DNA of 22,137 nt from an uncultured Oscillibacter sp. (lineage in GTDB: Bacteria > Bacillota > Clostridia > Oscillospirales > Oscillospiraceae). A program made the translations under genes and the position numbers. Shown here one piece after another: positions 1 through 7,199 of the stretch (within the stretch, counting starts at the first letter, position 1; every line of letters starts with the position of its first letter). The notes under the pieces are model-generated. The model did no database searches, was not told the origin of the DNA, and saw only the letters and a list, made by a program, of their open reading frames with translations. The stretch lies in NCBI RefSeq assembly GCF_910587525.1, contig NZ_CAJULS010000022.1, forward strand, positions 1-22,137. The letters run 5' to 3'.

Positions 1-229
1 AAAATCCTTTGTTTTTAAGGCTTTTGGAGGATTTTATAGAAAACCTACGGTGAGCAATAGACGCTCATAGAATCGTGGTATTCAAATTCCAGTTTATCGG
101 GCAGTTACTCATTATGGGTAACTGCTCATTCAGTCATTTTGACGAAAAGAAAAGTTTACAGGCCTTTATCAACCGCGAAAGGTAAAAGGGAAATAAAATC
201 CGCAGTTGGTCCCCTCTACGGAGCGTAGA
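1..229. other. AT-rich left-edge intergenic segment
   Basis: No convincing coding region was found. The segment is visibly richer in A and T than the rest of the window and holds two short inverted repeats: TGAGC/GCTCA at 51-67 and a perfect 8-bp pair at 101-125. The base composition and hairpins would suit the end of an integrated mobile element just left of the window. No recombinase, transposase or target duplication is visible, so this remains a guess. Confidence 0.35.
101..125. repeat. Perfect 8-bp inverted repeat
   Basis: GCAGTTAC at 101-108 pairs perfectly with GTAACTGC at 118-125 across a 9-nt loop. No T-run follows on either strand, so it does not look like an intrinsic terminator. 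It could be a protein-binding palindrome or a mobile-element terminal structure. Confidence 0.5.
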
Positions 230-257
230 TTGCTTTTTCCGCCGTTCCCGGTATAAT
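230..257 (+). promoter_or_regulatory. Sigma-A type promoter of the XRE regulator
   Basis: TTGCTT at 230-235 and a perfect TATAAT at 252-257 are separated by 16 bp. The -10 box ends 30 bp before the start codon at 288, with GAGGAGGTG (271-279) between them as the ribosome-binding site. Confidence 0.75.
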
Positions 258-287
258 AGGGGGTGGACAAGAGGAGGTGCGGCGTAT

Positions 288-872
288 ATGGACCACACGA
301 AGATCGGGCAGCTGATCCGCCGCCTGCGGCGGGAGCAGGGGCTGACCCAGCGCCAGCTGGCGGAGGAGATGGGCATCAGCGATAAGACCGTCAGCAAGTG
401 GGAGCGGGGTATGGGGTGTCCCGACCTGTCGCTCCTGCCGGAGCTGTCCGATATTTTTCACGTCGGCCTGGACCAGCTTCTCACCGGAGAGCTGGAGGCC
501 CGGGAGGCGTTAGGAGGAGACATGAAAAAAACAGCATTCTATATCTGCCCGGACTGCGGCAACGTGGTGGCCGCCATGGCGGACGCCTCCGTCTCCTGCT
601 GCGGCAAGCGGCTGGAGGCGGCACAGCCCCAAAAGGCGGAGGAGGCGGACCGCCTTACGGTGGAGACGGTGGAAAACGATCTCTTTATCACATCCGATCA
701 CCCCATGTCAAAGGACCACTACATCACCTTCGCGGCCCTGCTGACCGGGGACAGCCTCATGCTCCGCAAGCAGTACCCGGAGTGGGGGCTTCAGGTGCGG
801 CTCCCCGCCATCGGCCATGGCTGGCTGGTGTGGCATTGCTCCAAACACGGCCTTTTCTGTCAGCCGGTATAA
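288..872 (+). CDS. XRE-family regulator fused to a desulfoferrodoxin-like domain
   Basis: A 194-aa protein with an N-terminal XRE helix-turn-helix (about residues 6-66, with TVSKWERG at 35-41). A second half resembles desulfoferrodoxin (superoxide reductase). Residues 87-105 carry the rubredoxin-like CPDC...CC set (C87, C90, C104, C105). Then HPMSKDH (H138 and H144, six apart) and the C-terminal CSKH (C184, H187) match three histidines and the cysteine of the superoxide-reductase iron site. The His of the usual EKHVP segment is not apparent, so catalysis may be lost and the domain may only sense iron or redox state. It starts at 288 behind GAGGAGGTG. A terminator at 885-916 makes it monocistronic. 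The likely role is redox- or metal-responsive transcription control; the target genes are unknown. The domain assignment is motif-based; the sensor role is inference. Confidence 0.8.
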   Translation: MDHTKIGQLIRRLRREQGLTQRQLAEEMGISDKTVSKWERGMGCPDLSLLPELSDIFHVGLDQLLTGELEAREALGGDMKKTAFYICPDCGNVVAAMADASVSCCGKRLEAAQPQKAEEADRLTVETVENDLFITSDHPMSKDHYITFAALLTGDSLMLRKQYPEWGLQVRLPAIGHGWLVWHCSKHGLFCQPV

Positions 873-884
873 TTTTCCTGCCCC

Positions 885-923
885 GCAGGTGGCGGTCCCA
901 TGGGACCGCCGCCTGCTCTTTCT
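885..923 (+). terminator. Intrinsic terminator after the XRE regulator
   Basis: A 16-bp stem (885-900 with 901-916, one G-T pair) built on GGCGGTCCCA/TGGGACCGCC is followed by TCTTTCT. The T-run is imperfect, so termination strength is uncertain. Confidence 0.6.
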
Positions 924-986
924 ATGGTTGCAGCATTATTTGCATGTTTTACGGCACCTTTTCGAGTGTTTTAATGTGTTGAGTGC

Positions 987-995
987 TGTTATAAT
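987..995 (+). promoter_or_regulatory. Candidate extended -10 promoter for dapF
   Basis: TGTTATAAT at 987-995 is an extended -10 box (TG, one base, TATAAT). No good -35 hexamer lies at the right distance, which is common for extended -10 promoters. A start here would give dapF a leader of about 150 nt. Confidence 0.45.
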
Positions 996-1131
996 AAAAC
1001 GTGCCAAAACCAGTGGATTCCCGGGGCAAATCAAGTTATGATGACAACACCGGACCCGCGCCCCAGACGGCCGCGGAGAATGGGGAAAGCCTCCGTACCG
1101 TGGACAGAACGAGGTTTTCATCTTAACTTGA

Positions 1132-1144
1132 GCGCCACTGGCGC
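1132..1144 (+). promoter_or_regulatory. Small hairpin next to the dapF ribosome-binding site
   Basis: GCGCC at 1132-1136 pairs with GGCGC at 1140-1144 over a 3-nt loop, ending two bases before GGAGG (1147-1151). It might tune translation. No known riboswitch was recognised in the leader. Confidence 0.3.
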
Positions 1145-1156
1145 GCGGAGGCATTT

Positions 1157-1996
1157 ATGAAATTTTGGAAAATGAACGGCGCGGGCAATGACTTCCTGAT
1201 CCTGAACAACCTGGAGGAGCGCCTCCCGGCGGAGGATTTCCCCCGGCTGGCCCGGACACTGTGCGAGCGGCACCTCTCCGTCGGGGCCGACGGCTTTATG
1301 GTGGTGGAGGCTCCCACTCAGGGCGGCGACTACAAGATGCTGTTTTTCAACTCTGACGGCACTATGGGGGAGATGTGCGGCAACGGCGCCCGCTGTATCT
1401 GCCGCTATGGCTATGAGGCGGGGCTTGCGGGAGAGATCCAGCGGGTGGAGACCACCGCCGGAATGGTGACCGGACAGCGCATCGACCGGCGCCGCTACCG
1501 GGTCCGCCTCAACGACCCCACCACCATCCGCCTGGACTGCCCCGTGGAGGTGGACGGCGTGACCTACCCCTGCGCCTATGTGGAGTTGGGCAGCCCCGGC
1601 CTGCCCCACGCGGTAGTGCCCTTCCAGGGCCTCCAGGACACGGACCAGGAAAAGCTGCGGGAGCTGGGCCGCAAGCTCCGCTGGCACTCCGCCTTCCCCA
1701 AGGGAGCCAATGTAAATTTCTACGAGCTCACCGGCCAGGACCAGATCTACGAGCACACCTTCGAGCGGGGCGTGGAGGACTTCACTTACGCCTGCGGCAC
1801 CGGCACCGGGTCTGTGGTCACGGTGCTGACCCTCCAGGGCCGGGTCTCCGGCCGCGGCGTCCGGGCCCGGATGCCCGGCGGTGAGCTGGTCATCGACGTT
1901 GAGCGGGAGGGGGACCGCATCGCGGACCTCTACCTTACCGGCCCCACCAACATCGTCTGCAAGGGCGAGATCACTGACGAGGAGCTGTCCCTGTAA
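1157..1996 (+). CDS. dapF: Diaminopimelate epimerase
   Basis: A 279-aa protein of normal length for DapF. It interconverts LL- and meso-diaminopimelate in the cytoplasm, the step before lysine and before the meso-DAP used in peptidoglycan. NGAGNDF (7-13) is the family N-terminus. The two catalytic cysteines are C74 in EMCGNGARC and C213 in YACGTGTGS, the normal arrangement of a cofactor-independent two-base racemase. The start at 1157 is set by GGAGG five bases upstream and by the conserved MKFWKMNG beginning. It is followed 74 bp later by a symporter with its own strong ribosome site; no terminator was found between them, so they may share a transcript. No other lysine-pathway gene is in the window. 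The reading frame looks intact. Confidence 0.95.
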   Translation: MKFWKMNGAGNDFLILNNLEERLPAEDFPRLARTLCERHLSVGADGFMVVEAPTQGGDYKMLFFNSDGTMGEMCGNGARCICRYGYEAGLAGEIQRVETTAGMVTGQRIDRRRYRVRLNDPTTIRLDCPVEVDGVTYPCAYVELGSPGLPHAVVPFQGLQDTDQEKLRELGRKLRWHSAFPKGANVNFYELTGQDQIYEHTFERGVEDFTYACGTGTGSVVTVLTLQGRVSGRGVRARMPGGELVIDVEREGDRIADLYLTGPTNIVCKGEITDEELSL

Positions 1997-2070
1997 TCCG
2001 GGGGGCCATATTCTCCTCCGCGGTGGCCCTGTCCTGCCCGTCACTTTCATTCAAAAACAGGAGGAACACT

Positions 2071-3330
2071 ATGGAGAAGAAGACTATCGCGAAAAATTAC
2101 ACGTTCCTGGCCATTATGCTGGGGGCCATGGTTCTGGGTGCCGCCGCGGGCCGGATCTGGCCTGCCACGGAGGAAAGCGCCGGCGCCACAGTCCTGAGGC
2201 CCCTGGGCACCGTGTTCATCAACATGATGTTCTGCATCGTGGTGCCCATGGTGTTTGCCTCCATCTCCAGCGCTGTGGCCAATATGGAGAGCCGGAGGCG
2301 GGCGGGGCGGATCATGGGTGTCACCGTGGGGACCTTTGTGGTTACCGGCGCCGTCGCCGCCGTCATCATGTATGTGCTGATGATGGCCTTTCCTCCGGTG
2401 CTCACCGCGTGGACGGAGCTGCCCGCCGAAGAGCTGGGGGAGTATGCCTCCCTGGCGGATATGATCGTCAATTTCTTCACCGCCAGCGACTTTGTGGGCC
2501 TGCTGAGCCGCCGGGCCATGCTGCCTCTGATTGTGTTCTCTCTGCTCTTCGGCTTCTCCGTGAACCTCAGCGGCGGCAGGGACTCTTTGGTGGCCCGCTT
2601 CCTGGGGGATCTGACGGCCGTCATGCTGAAATTCGTCAAGATCGTCACCTATTACGCCCCTGTGGCCTTCTTCGGCTTCTTCGCCGACCTGGTGGCCACC
2701 TACGGCTCCCAGATCACGGAGAGCTACACCCGGGCTATGGCGGTGTACTATCCCCTGTGCTTTGTCTACATCTTCACGGCCTGGCCCCTCTTCGCCTGGT
2801 TCGGCGGCGGAAAGGGCGGCGTAAAAACCATGTTCCGCCATATCACCAAGCCTGCGGTGGTGTCTCTGGGCACCTGCTCTTCTGTTGCCACCATCCCCAC
2901 CAACATGGAGGAGGCGGCGGATACCGGCATCAGCAAGGACGTATCCGACATGGTGCTGCCCCTGGGAGCCACCATGCACATGGACGGCTCCTGCTTTAGC
3001 TGCGTATTGAAGATCGCCTTCGTCCTGGGGGTGTTCGGCCAGCGGCTGACCCTGGGGATGCTGGTGCCGGTGGTCCTGGTGGCGGTGCTCAGCTCCGTGG
3101 GGATGAGCGGCGTACCCGGCGGCGGCTACATCGGCGAGTACATTATCTGCTCCATCTTCTTCCCAACCCAGATGGAGGTGGCCTTCCCCATCCTGGTGGT
3201 CATCGGCAACCTGGTGGACCCGCCGGCCACCATGATCAACGCCGCCGGGGACTATGTGGTGTGCTACATCGTCTCCCGCTTTGTGGACGGCAAAGACTGG
3301 CTGCAAAGGGCCCTGACCTCCAAAAAGTGA
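2071..3330 (+). CDS. Dicarboxylate/amino acid:cation symporter (SDF/DAACS family), probably for a neutral amino acid
   Basis: A 419-aa hydrophobic membrane protein. The frame is open further upstream, but AGGAGG at 2059-2064 places the start at 2071. Family signatures are in order: the HP1 serine-rich turn TCSSVATIP (268-276), TMHMDGS (301-307) in place of NMDGT in TM7, HP2 GMSGVPGGG (344-352), and the TM8 D-x-x-x-T-x-x-N-x-x-x-D set (D383, T387, N390, D394). By alignment to archaeal GltPh as I remember it, the arginine that binds an acidic side chain (R397) falls on A386 here. The Na+ and amine ligands are kept. That argues against glutamate or aspartate and for a neutral substrate such as serine or threonine (inference). 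A serine dehydratase operon lies on the opposite strand downstream. A strong terminator follows. Confidence 0.9.
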   Translation: MEKKTIAKNYTFLAIMLGAMVLGAAAGRIWPATEESAGATVLRPLGTVFINMMFCIVVPMVFASISSAVANMESRRRAGRIMGVTVGTFVVTGAVAAVIMYVLMMAFPPVLTAWTELPAEELGEYASLADMIVNFFTASDFVGLLSRRAMLPLIVFSLLFGFSVNLSGGRDSLVARFLGDLTAVMLKFVKIVTYYAPVAFFGFFADLVATYGSQITESYTRAMAVYYPLCFVYIFTAWPLFAWFGGGKGGVKTMFRHITKPAVVSLGTCSSVATIPTNMEEAADTGISKDVSDMVLPLGATMHMDGSCFSCVLKIAFVLGVFGQRLTLGMLVPVVLVAVLSSVGMSGVPGGGYIGEYIICSIFFPTQMEVAFPILVVIGNLVDPPATMINAAGDYVVCYIVSRFVDGKDWLQRALTSKK

Positions 3331-3356
3331 ATTTCTGCTAATTCTGTTAATTTTTT

Positions 3357-3389
3357 GGGCCCCCAGAACGATTGTTCCGGGGGCCCTTT
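3357..3389 (+). terminator. Intrinsic terminator after the symporter
   Basis: GGGCCCCC (3357-3364) pairs with GGGGGCCC (3379-3386), with the stem extended inward by GAAC/GTTC. TTTC follows and a T-run precedes the stem. It is 27 bp beyond the stop codon. Confidence 0.85.
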
Positions 3390-3637
3390 CTCAATTGTCA
3401 TGCCATGAATTTAGAACAGTTCCCCCAAATACTAAAGAAAATTCAGCCGTCCGGCAGTATGGCCCCCAGAGCGGTCCGCCGAAGCTGGGCGGCGGTGAGC
3501 CGGAATTTTCGGTTTTTCATTTTCACTGTCGCACAAGTCCCCTCTTTTTTGCGGCCATATAGCGAGAACCGGTATTCACAACCGCTGAACACCGTCTTGG
3601 CAGGCCTTTTGCCGGGTACGGCTGTCTCTGCTGTAAA
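3387..3637. other. Intergenic segment without a recognised gene
   Basis: About 250 bp lie between the plus-strand terminator of the symporter and the minus-strand terminator of the serine dehydratase operon. Open frames cross it on both strands, but none has a ribosome-binding site, a recognisable product or composition unlike its overlap partner. Nothing functional is visible. Confidence 0.5.
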
Positions 3638-3667
3638 GAAAGACAAACCGGCCGCTTTCAGCGGCCG
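3638..3667 (-). terminator. Intrinsic terminator of the SUKH/serine dehydratase operon
   Basis: CGGCCGC (3649-3655) pairs with GCGGCCG (3661-3667). Read on the minus strand the stem is followed by GTTTGTCTTTC, a T-rich tail. It lies 60 bp past the stop of the SUKH gene at 3727. Confidence 0.7.
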
Positions 3668-3726
3668 CAGAGGCTTCCGGCGCTGAAAAGTGCTTTTGGG
3701 GCGTTTCGGGTTTACGGGCTCCGGTC

Positions 3727-4380
3727 TCAAAATTCCAGCGGCTCCTGGCGCAGGGCCTCCATATGGGCGATCTCCTTCTCCCACATGGCGGCCAGTTCCG
3801 GCGTGGGCGTTCTGCCCCGGGCTCTCAGGCCCTCCGCCCGCTCCTCCACTGAGCGGATGTGCCCCAGGGGTTTGCTGCTGCACAGGGCTGTAAATCCTGC
3901 AAAGTCCTCCGTCAGGAAAATGAAGTCCCGGGGAGCCCGGTCGTGATAGAGGAAGTACACCCCTCCCGTTCCCTCGCCGGAGAGTCTCAGAGCAATGGTG
4001 TCGCCCCACGCGTTCTCCCCGATGGGCAGCATTCCCTGTTTTAAACAGCTGTGCAGGCTGCGGCCCAGCTTGTCAAAGTGATAATGCGGGTCCGCTCTGC
4101 CCAGGCCGTACAGCGCCCGCAGATCCGAGGACACCTCCCCGGTGTGAAAATCGGTGTTGGGGGTCTCTCCGCCGTTGTATTTCAGCAGAAAGCGGCGGTA
4201 CTGGGGCGGGAGCTCCGCCTTGAGCCTCTTCTCAAAGGCGGCCGCCAGTGGTTCGATGTCCGCGGTGTCAAAGCCGGAAATCAGCATGGGGCCCCGCTCC
4301 GGCTCCGGGGGCCTTGGCGGCTCTGCCGCCGGAGGGACCGGAGACGCTCCTCCCCGGCCAAACAGTTTTTTCAAAATCAT
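3727..4380 (-). CDS. SMI1/KNR4 (SUKH) family protein
   Basis: A 217-aa soluble protein. After a proline-rich N-terminus (about residues 12-31), residues 38-166 carry the SUKH pattern: LPPQYRRFLLKYNGG (57-71), then LPIGENAWGDTIAL (118-131) followed by the VYFLYHDR strand (141-148). In bacteria SUKH proteins often act as immunity proteins against contact-dependent or polymorphic toxins; others are housekeeping proteins. No toxin gene lies nearby, so an immunity role is not supported here. The start at 4380 follows GGAGG with a 5-nt gap. It begins 25 bp after sdaAA and has its terminator at 3638-3667, so it is probably the last gene of the sdaAB-sdaAA transcript. The role is unknown. Confidence 0.8.
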   Translation of the reverse strand: MILKKLFGRGGASPVPPAAEPPRPPEPERGPMLISGFDTADIEPLAAAFEKRLKAELPPQYRRFLLKYNGGETPNTDFHTGEVSSDLRALYGLGRADPHYHFDKLGRSLHSCLKQGMLPIGENAWGDTIALRLSGEGTGGVYFLYHDRAPRDFIFLTEDFAGFTALCSSKPLGHIRSVEERAEGLRARGRTPTPELAAMWEKEIAHMEALRQEPLEF

Positions 4381-4405
4381 GCGGTCCTCCAGAATCTCCC
4401 GGCGG

Positions 4406-5281
4406 CTATGGATGACATTGCATCCACTCCTTCACGCTTTTGCCGGAGGGCGTGGCGGCCAGACCGCCCAGGGCCGTCTCCCGCAGCTCCGCCGGGAGGC
4501 GGCGGCCCACATCCCCCATGCAGTCAATGACCTCGTCCACCGGTACCCGGCTCTGGATGCCTGCCAGGGCCATGTCCGCGCAGGCGGCGGCATTTACCGC
4601 TCCAATGACGTTCCGCTTCACACAGGGCACCTCCACAAGGCCCGCGATGGGGTCGCAGACCAAGCCCATCAGGTTTTTCAGCGCCATGGCCGCGGCATGG
4701 CCGATCTGGCCCGCGTCCCCGCCCCGCAGGGCTGTCAGGGCGCCCGCCGCCATGGCTGCGGCGGAGCCGATCTCCGCCTGGCACCCGCCGGAGGCCCCGG
4801 CGATGCTGGCCCGGCAGCTGATGACCGCGCCGATGCCGGCGGCGACGTACAGCGCCTGTACCAGCGCGTCCTCCTCTGCCCGGCCTGCCTGATAGAGGGG
4901 CACCAGCACCGCCGGAAGCACGCCGCAGGCCCCCGCCGTAGGAGCCGCCACAATCCTGCGCATACAGGCGTTGGACTCTCCCACGCACAGCGCTGTGGCA
5001 ATGACTTCCTGGAGGTAGGGCCCGCACAGGGCATCTCCGGCGGCGGTGTAGTCCCGCATCCGCGCTCCGTCGCCTCCCACCAGACCGCTGACGGACCGCC
5101 GGTCTCCCTCATAGTCCTCCACGGACGCCAGCATAGCCCGCCAGGTGGAGCGCATTCTCTCAAAGGAGGCCTCCGCCGTCACCTCCCGTTCCTCCATGTC
5201 CGTCTCCTGTACGACCTGCCAAAAGCGTTTGCCGCCCGCCCTCGCCGCGTCAAAAATCTCCTGCATGGAATCCAGGGCCAT
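4406..5281 (-). CDS. sdaAA: L-serine dehydratase, iron-sulfur-dependent, alpha subunit
   Basis: A 291-aa catalytic subunit of the two-subunit [4Fe-4S] L-serine ammonia-lyase, which turns serine into pyruvate and ammonia in the cytoplasm. Signatures are APTAGACG (113-120), GASGGCQAE (162-170) and GLVCDPIAGLVEVPC (206-220). C167, C209 and C220 have the spacing (42 then 11) of the three cluster cysteines of the characterised Legionella enzyme, as I remember that enzyme. The start at 5281 lies one base after the stop of sdaAB, with AGGAGG inside the end of sdaAB, so the two subunits are translationally coupled. The length is normal and the frame intact. Unlike the fused enzyme of proteobacteria, this is the split clostridial/Bacillus form. 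Confidence 0.95.
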   Translation of the reverse strand: MALDSMQEIFDAARAGGKRFWQVVQETDMEEREVTAEASFERMRSTWRAMLASVEDYEGDRRSVSGLVGGDGARMRDYTAAGDALCGPYLQEVIATALCVGESNACMRRIVAAPTAGACGVLPAVLVPLYQAGRAEEDALVQALYVAAGIGAVISCRASIAGASGGCQAEIGSAAAMAAGALTALRGGDAGQIGHAAAMALKNLMGLVCDPIAGLVEVPCVKRNVIGAVNAAACADMALAGIQSRVPVDEVIDCMGDVGRRLPAELRETALGGLAATPSGKSVKEWMQCHP

Positions 5282-5282
5282 C

Positions 5283-5951
5283 TCATTCCGCCTCCTTCTC
5301 GTAGTAGGTTACCCGCTCCACACCGGGGATTTCCGCCACCATCTCCCGGGTCACCGGGGAGATGCGCTGGTCGGCCTCCAGCACCATCAGGGCGTCGCCG
5401 CCCCGCCGGTCCCGGCACAGGCTCATGTTGGCCACATTCACCCGGAATTTGCTGAGCTCCCGGGCAATGGACGCCAGGGTGCCGGGGATGTCGTGGTGGC
5501 GGACGATCAGGGTGTTAAAGTCCCCCGTAAAGTTCACGGCGACGCCGTTGACCTGTTCCACCCGGATGCGTCCGCCGCCGGTGGAGGCCGCCCGCAGCAC
5601 CAGACGGCGGCCGTCCTCCGCCGTCACATCCAGCACTGCCGTATTGGGGTGGGCGTCCCGCAGCTGGACCGTCCGAAAGGAAAACGCCAGCCCCTGCTCC
5701 GCCGCCAGGCGGAAGCTGCCAGGCACGTCCAGATTGTCCGGGGCCATGCCCAGAAGGCCCGCTACCAGGGCCCGGTCCGTACCGTGGCCCCGCCCCGTCT
5801 CGGCAAAGGAGCCGTACAGCCCGATCTCCGCCCGGACAGGTTTTGCGTCCAGCAGCGTCCGGGCCATCCGGCCGATGCGCACCGCCCCCGCCGTGTGGGA
5901 ACTGGAGGGTCCCACCATCACCGGGCCCAGAATATCAAAAATATCCAACAT
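5283..5951 (-). CDS. sdaAB: L-serine dehydratase, iron-sulfur-dependent, beta subunit
   Basis: A 222-aa partner of SdaAA. It begins MLDIFDILGPVMVGPSSSHT, the conserved N-terminus whose GPSSSHTAG (14-22) is a family signature. GRGHGTDRALV (53-63) follows, and a C-terminal ACT domain (about 146-216, starting FNTLIVRHHDIPGTLA) probably binds serine or another effector. I chose the ATG at 5951 because AAAGGA lies 9 nt upstream. A GTG at 5978 and an ATG at 5957 are in frame but poorly placed relative to that site. It is the first gene of the minus-strand operon sdaAB-sdaAA-SUKH, with a weak candidate promoter at 6071-6099. Confidence 0.93.
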   Translation of the reverse strand: MLDIFDILGPVMVGPSSSHTAGAVRIGRMARTLLDAKPVRAEIGLYGSFAETGRGHGTDRALVAGLLGMAPDNLDVPGSFRLAAEQGLAFSFRTVQLRDAHPNTAVLDVTAEDGRRLVLRAASTGGGRIRVEQVNGVAVNFTGDFNTLIVRHHDIPGTLASIARELSKFRVNVANMSLCRDRRGGDALMVLEADQRISPVTREMVAEIPGVERVTYYEKEAE

Positions 5952-6070
5952 TGCCATCAATCCTTTCGCCGCCGGCACCGTTTATAGTCGGCGCGGTTGA
6001 AAAGACCTCTCGGATGATTTTCAGCAAAACGCCGCAGGACGGCCCTCCGCGCCTGACAATATTCTTTTTT

Positions 6071-6099
6071 AGCGTACCACACCGGCCTTGTTTTCACAA
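6071..6099 (-). promoter_or_regulatory. Weak candidate promoter of sdaAB
   Basis: On the minus strand TTGTGA (6094-6099) and TACGCT (6071-6076, preceded by TGG as an extended -10) are 17 bp apart. The hexamers are poor matches. It is listed partly because the diverged repeat at 6119-6165 sits 19 bp upstream, the same distance as a sister repeat before the better degV promoter. Confidence 0.35.
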
Positions 6100-6118
6100 G
6101 TCCATTCTTTGCCGGAGG

Positions 6119-6165
6119 GTGTCCACCGCGCATTTTATCATCCGCAATTTTGGTTTTGTGGCAGC
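6119..6165 (-). repeat. Diverged repeat, copy A, upstream of sdaAB
   Basis: About 47 bp containing TTTTGGTTTTGTG (plus strand) that align with 7200-7247 in the same orientation, with roughly seven substitutions and one 1-base gap. The copies are about 1.08 kb apart and bracket degV. Each sits 19 bp upstream of a minus-strand candidate promoter. It may be a shared regulatory element or two copies of a dispersed intergenic repeat. Confidence 0.65.
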
Positions 6166-6198
6166 AGTCTTGACCAGGGACCCCGCTCCGTCCGGGTG

Positions 6199-6229
6199 AA
6201 AAAAGCGGGATGCCGTTCGGCATCCCGCT
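6199..6229 (-). terminator. Intrinsic terminator of degV
   Basis: AGCGGGATGCCG (6204-6215) pairs perfectly with CGGCATCCCGCT (6218-6229). On the minus strand six T residues follow directly (6199-6204). It starts 10 bp after the degV stop. Confidence 0.92.
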
Positions 6230-6238
6230 GCGATATGC

Positions 6239-7105
6239 TCAGTCCAGCACCTGTACGGCGGCCCCCAGCACGCCGTCGCCGATATAGACGCTGAGCGTGC
6301 CGTCGATCTCGCCCTCCCAGATGTGGTCGTAGTCGGGCAGAGCGGCCATCAGCTTCTGGCGCACCAGCTCCATCTCCGCCGGCGCGCCGCCGTTGGCCAC
6401 CGCCAGATTGTACCGCTTATGTTCACCGCAGGCCTTTACCGCCATGGCCACCAGCTTGTCCATCACCTGGCTGCGGCCCCGCACCTTGGCCACGGACTGG
6501 AGCTGCCCGTCAGGGGCGAAAGTGATGATGGGCTTGATCTGCAGCAGCGTCCCCGCCGTGGCGGTGACCTTGCCGATGCGCCCGCCCTTTTGCAGGTACT
6601 CCAGGGTGTCCACGGAGAAGAAGGGGTGGGACCCGGCAATCAGCTGGGGTGCGCGGCGCTCTGTCAGCTCCTCCCACTCCATGCCGCCGCGGATGTCCTC
6701 CGCCAGCTGGAGAAGGGTCATCCCCATGCCGAGGGACCCGCTGAGGGAGTCGTACACCTTCACCGGCAGCATCCCCCTGTACTCCTCGCCGATCAGCCGC
6801 ACCAGATTGTAAGTACCCGACAGGCCGCTGGAGAGCATCACGGCGATGACGCCGTCATAACCGTCCATGACGATCTGGCGCAGGGTCTTCTCAATGTCCT
6901 CCCCGGAGGGCAGGGAGGTCTGGGGAAGCTCTCCGGAGCGCAGGCGGGCATAGATATCCTCGCCAAAAATATCCACGCCGTCGGAGTACTCCCCATCGGC
7001 ACACAAAATCCGCAGCGGCACCCGGTAGATGTGGTTTTCCTCCGCCAGGCGGGGGGACAGGTCGGCGCAGGAGTCCGTCAGCAGGGCGATCTTTTGTGGA
7101 ATCAT
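6239..7105 (-). CDS. DegV family fatty-acid-binding protein
   Basis: A 288-aa protein with the full DegV two-domain layout: LLTDSCADLS (8-17), TSLPSGEDI (63-71), SSGLSGTYN (92-100), LEYLQKGGRIGK (168-179) and LLQIKPIITF (187-196). DegV proteins bind a long-chain fatty acid between the domains. Some act as FakB subunits that present fatty acids to the FakA kinase. No fakA-like gene is in the window, so the FakB role is only possible. The start at 7105 follows GGGAG with a 7-nt gap. The gene has its own promoter (7152-7180) and terminator (6199-6229), so it is transcribed alone. Confidence 0.92.
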   Translation of the reverse strand: MIPQKIALLTDSCADLSPRLAEENHIYRVPLRILCADGEYSDGVDIFGEDIYARLRSGELPQTSLPSGEDIEKTLRQIVMDGYDGVIAVMLSSGLSGTYNLVRLIGEEYRGMLPVKVYDSLSGSLGMGMTLLQLAEDIRGGMEWEELTERRAPQLIAGSHPFFSVDTLEYLQKGGRIGKVTATAGTLLQIKPIITFAPDGQLQSVAKVRGRSQVMDKLVAMAVKACGEHKRYNLAVANGGAPAEMELVRQKLMAALPDYDHIWEGEIDGTLSVYIGDGVLGAAVQVLD

Positions 7106-7151
7106 AAGTCATCTCCCATTTTTTCAAGGAATGCGTCAGGGCATTGGGACA

Positions 7152-7180
7152 ATTATTGCACAAAAAATCAGAAACTGCAA
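7152..7180 (-). promoter_or_regulatory. Sigma-A type promoter of degV
   Basis: On the minus strand TTGCAG (7175-7180) and AATAAT (7152-7157) are separated by exactly 17 bp of T-rich DNA. The -10 box ends about 46 bp before the degV start. Confidence 0.65.
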
Positions 7181-7199
7181 GAGGGAAAATCGCTGGGGA

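Noticed and set aside
1041..1131. Possible riboswitch in the dapF leader (a lysine element, or a c-di-GMP-like GGAAAGCCTCCG core)
   Set aside because: The conserved stems and loops of either class are not present around the short match, and no anti-terminator/terminator pair precedes dapF.
2047..3306. A 419-codon minus-strand frame, very rich in His and Gly
   Set aside because: It is antisense to the symporter, and its composition is the mirror of transmembrane codons.
3372..3686. A 104-codon plus-strand frame after the symporter
   Set aside because: It starts inside the symporter's terminator, has no ribosome-binding site and runs through the opposite-strand terminator; its product resembles nothing.
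5952..5978. The GTG at 5978 or ATG at 5957 as the start of sdaAB
   Set aside because: The AAAGGA site lies inside or too close to these starts, but 9 nt from the ATG at 5951, which also gives the family-standard N-terminus.
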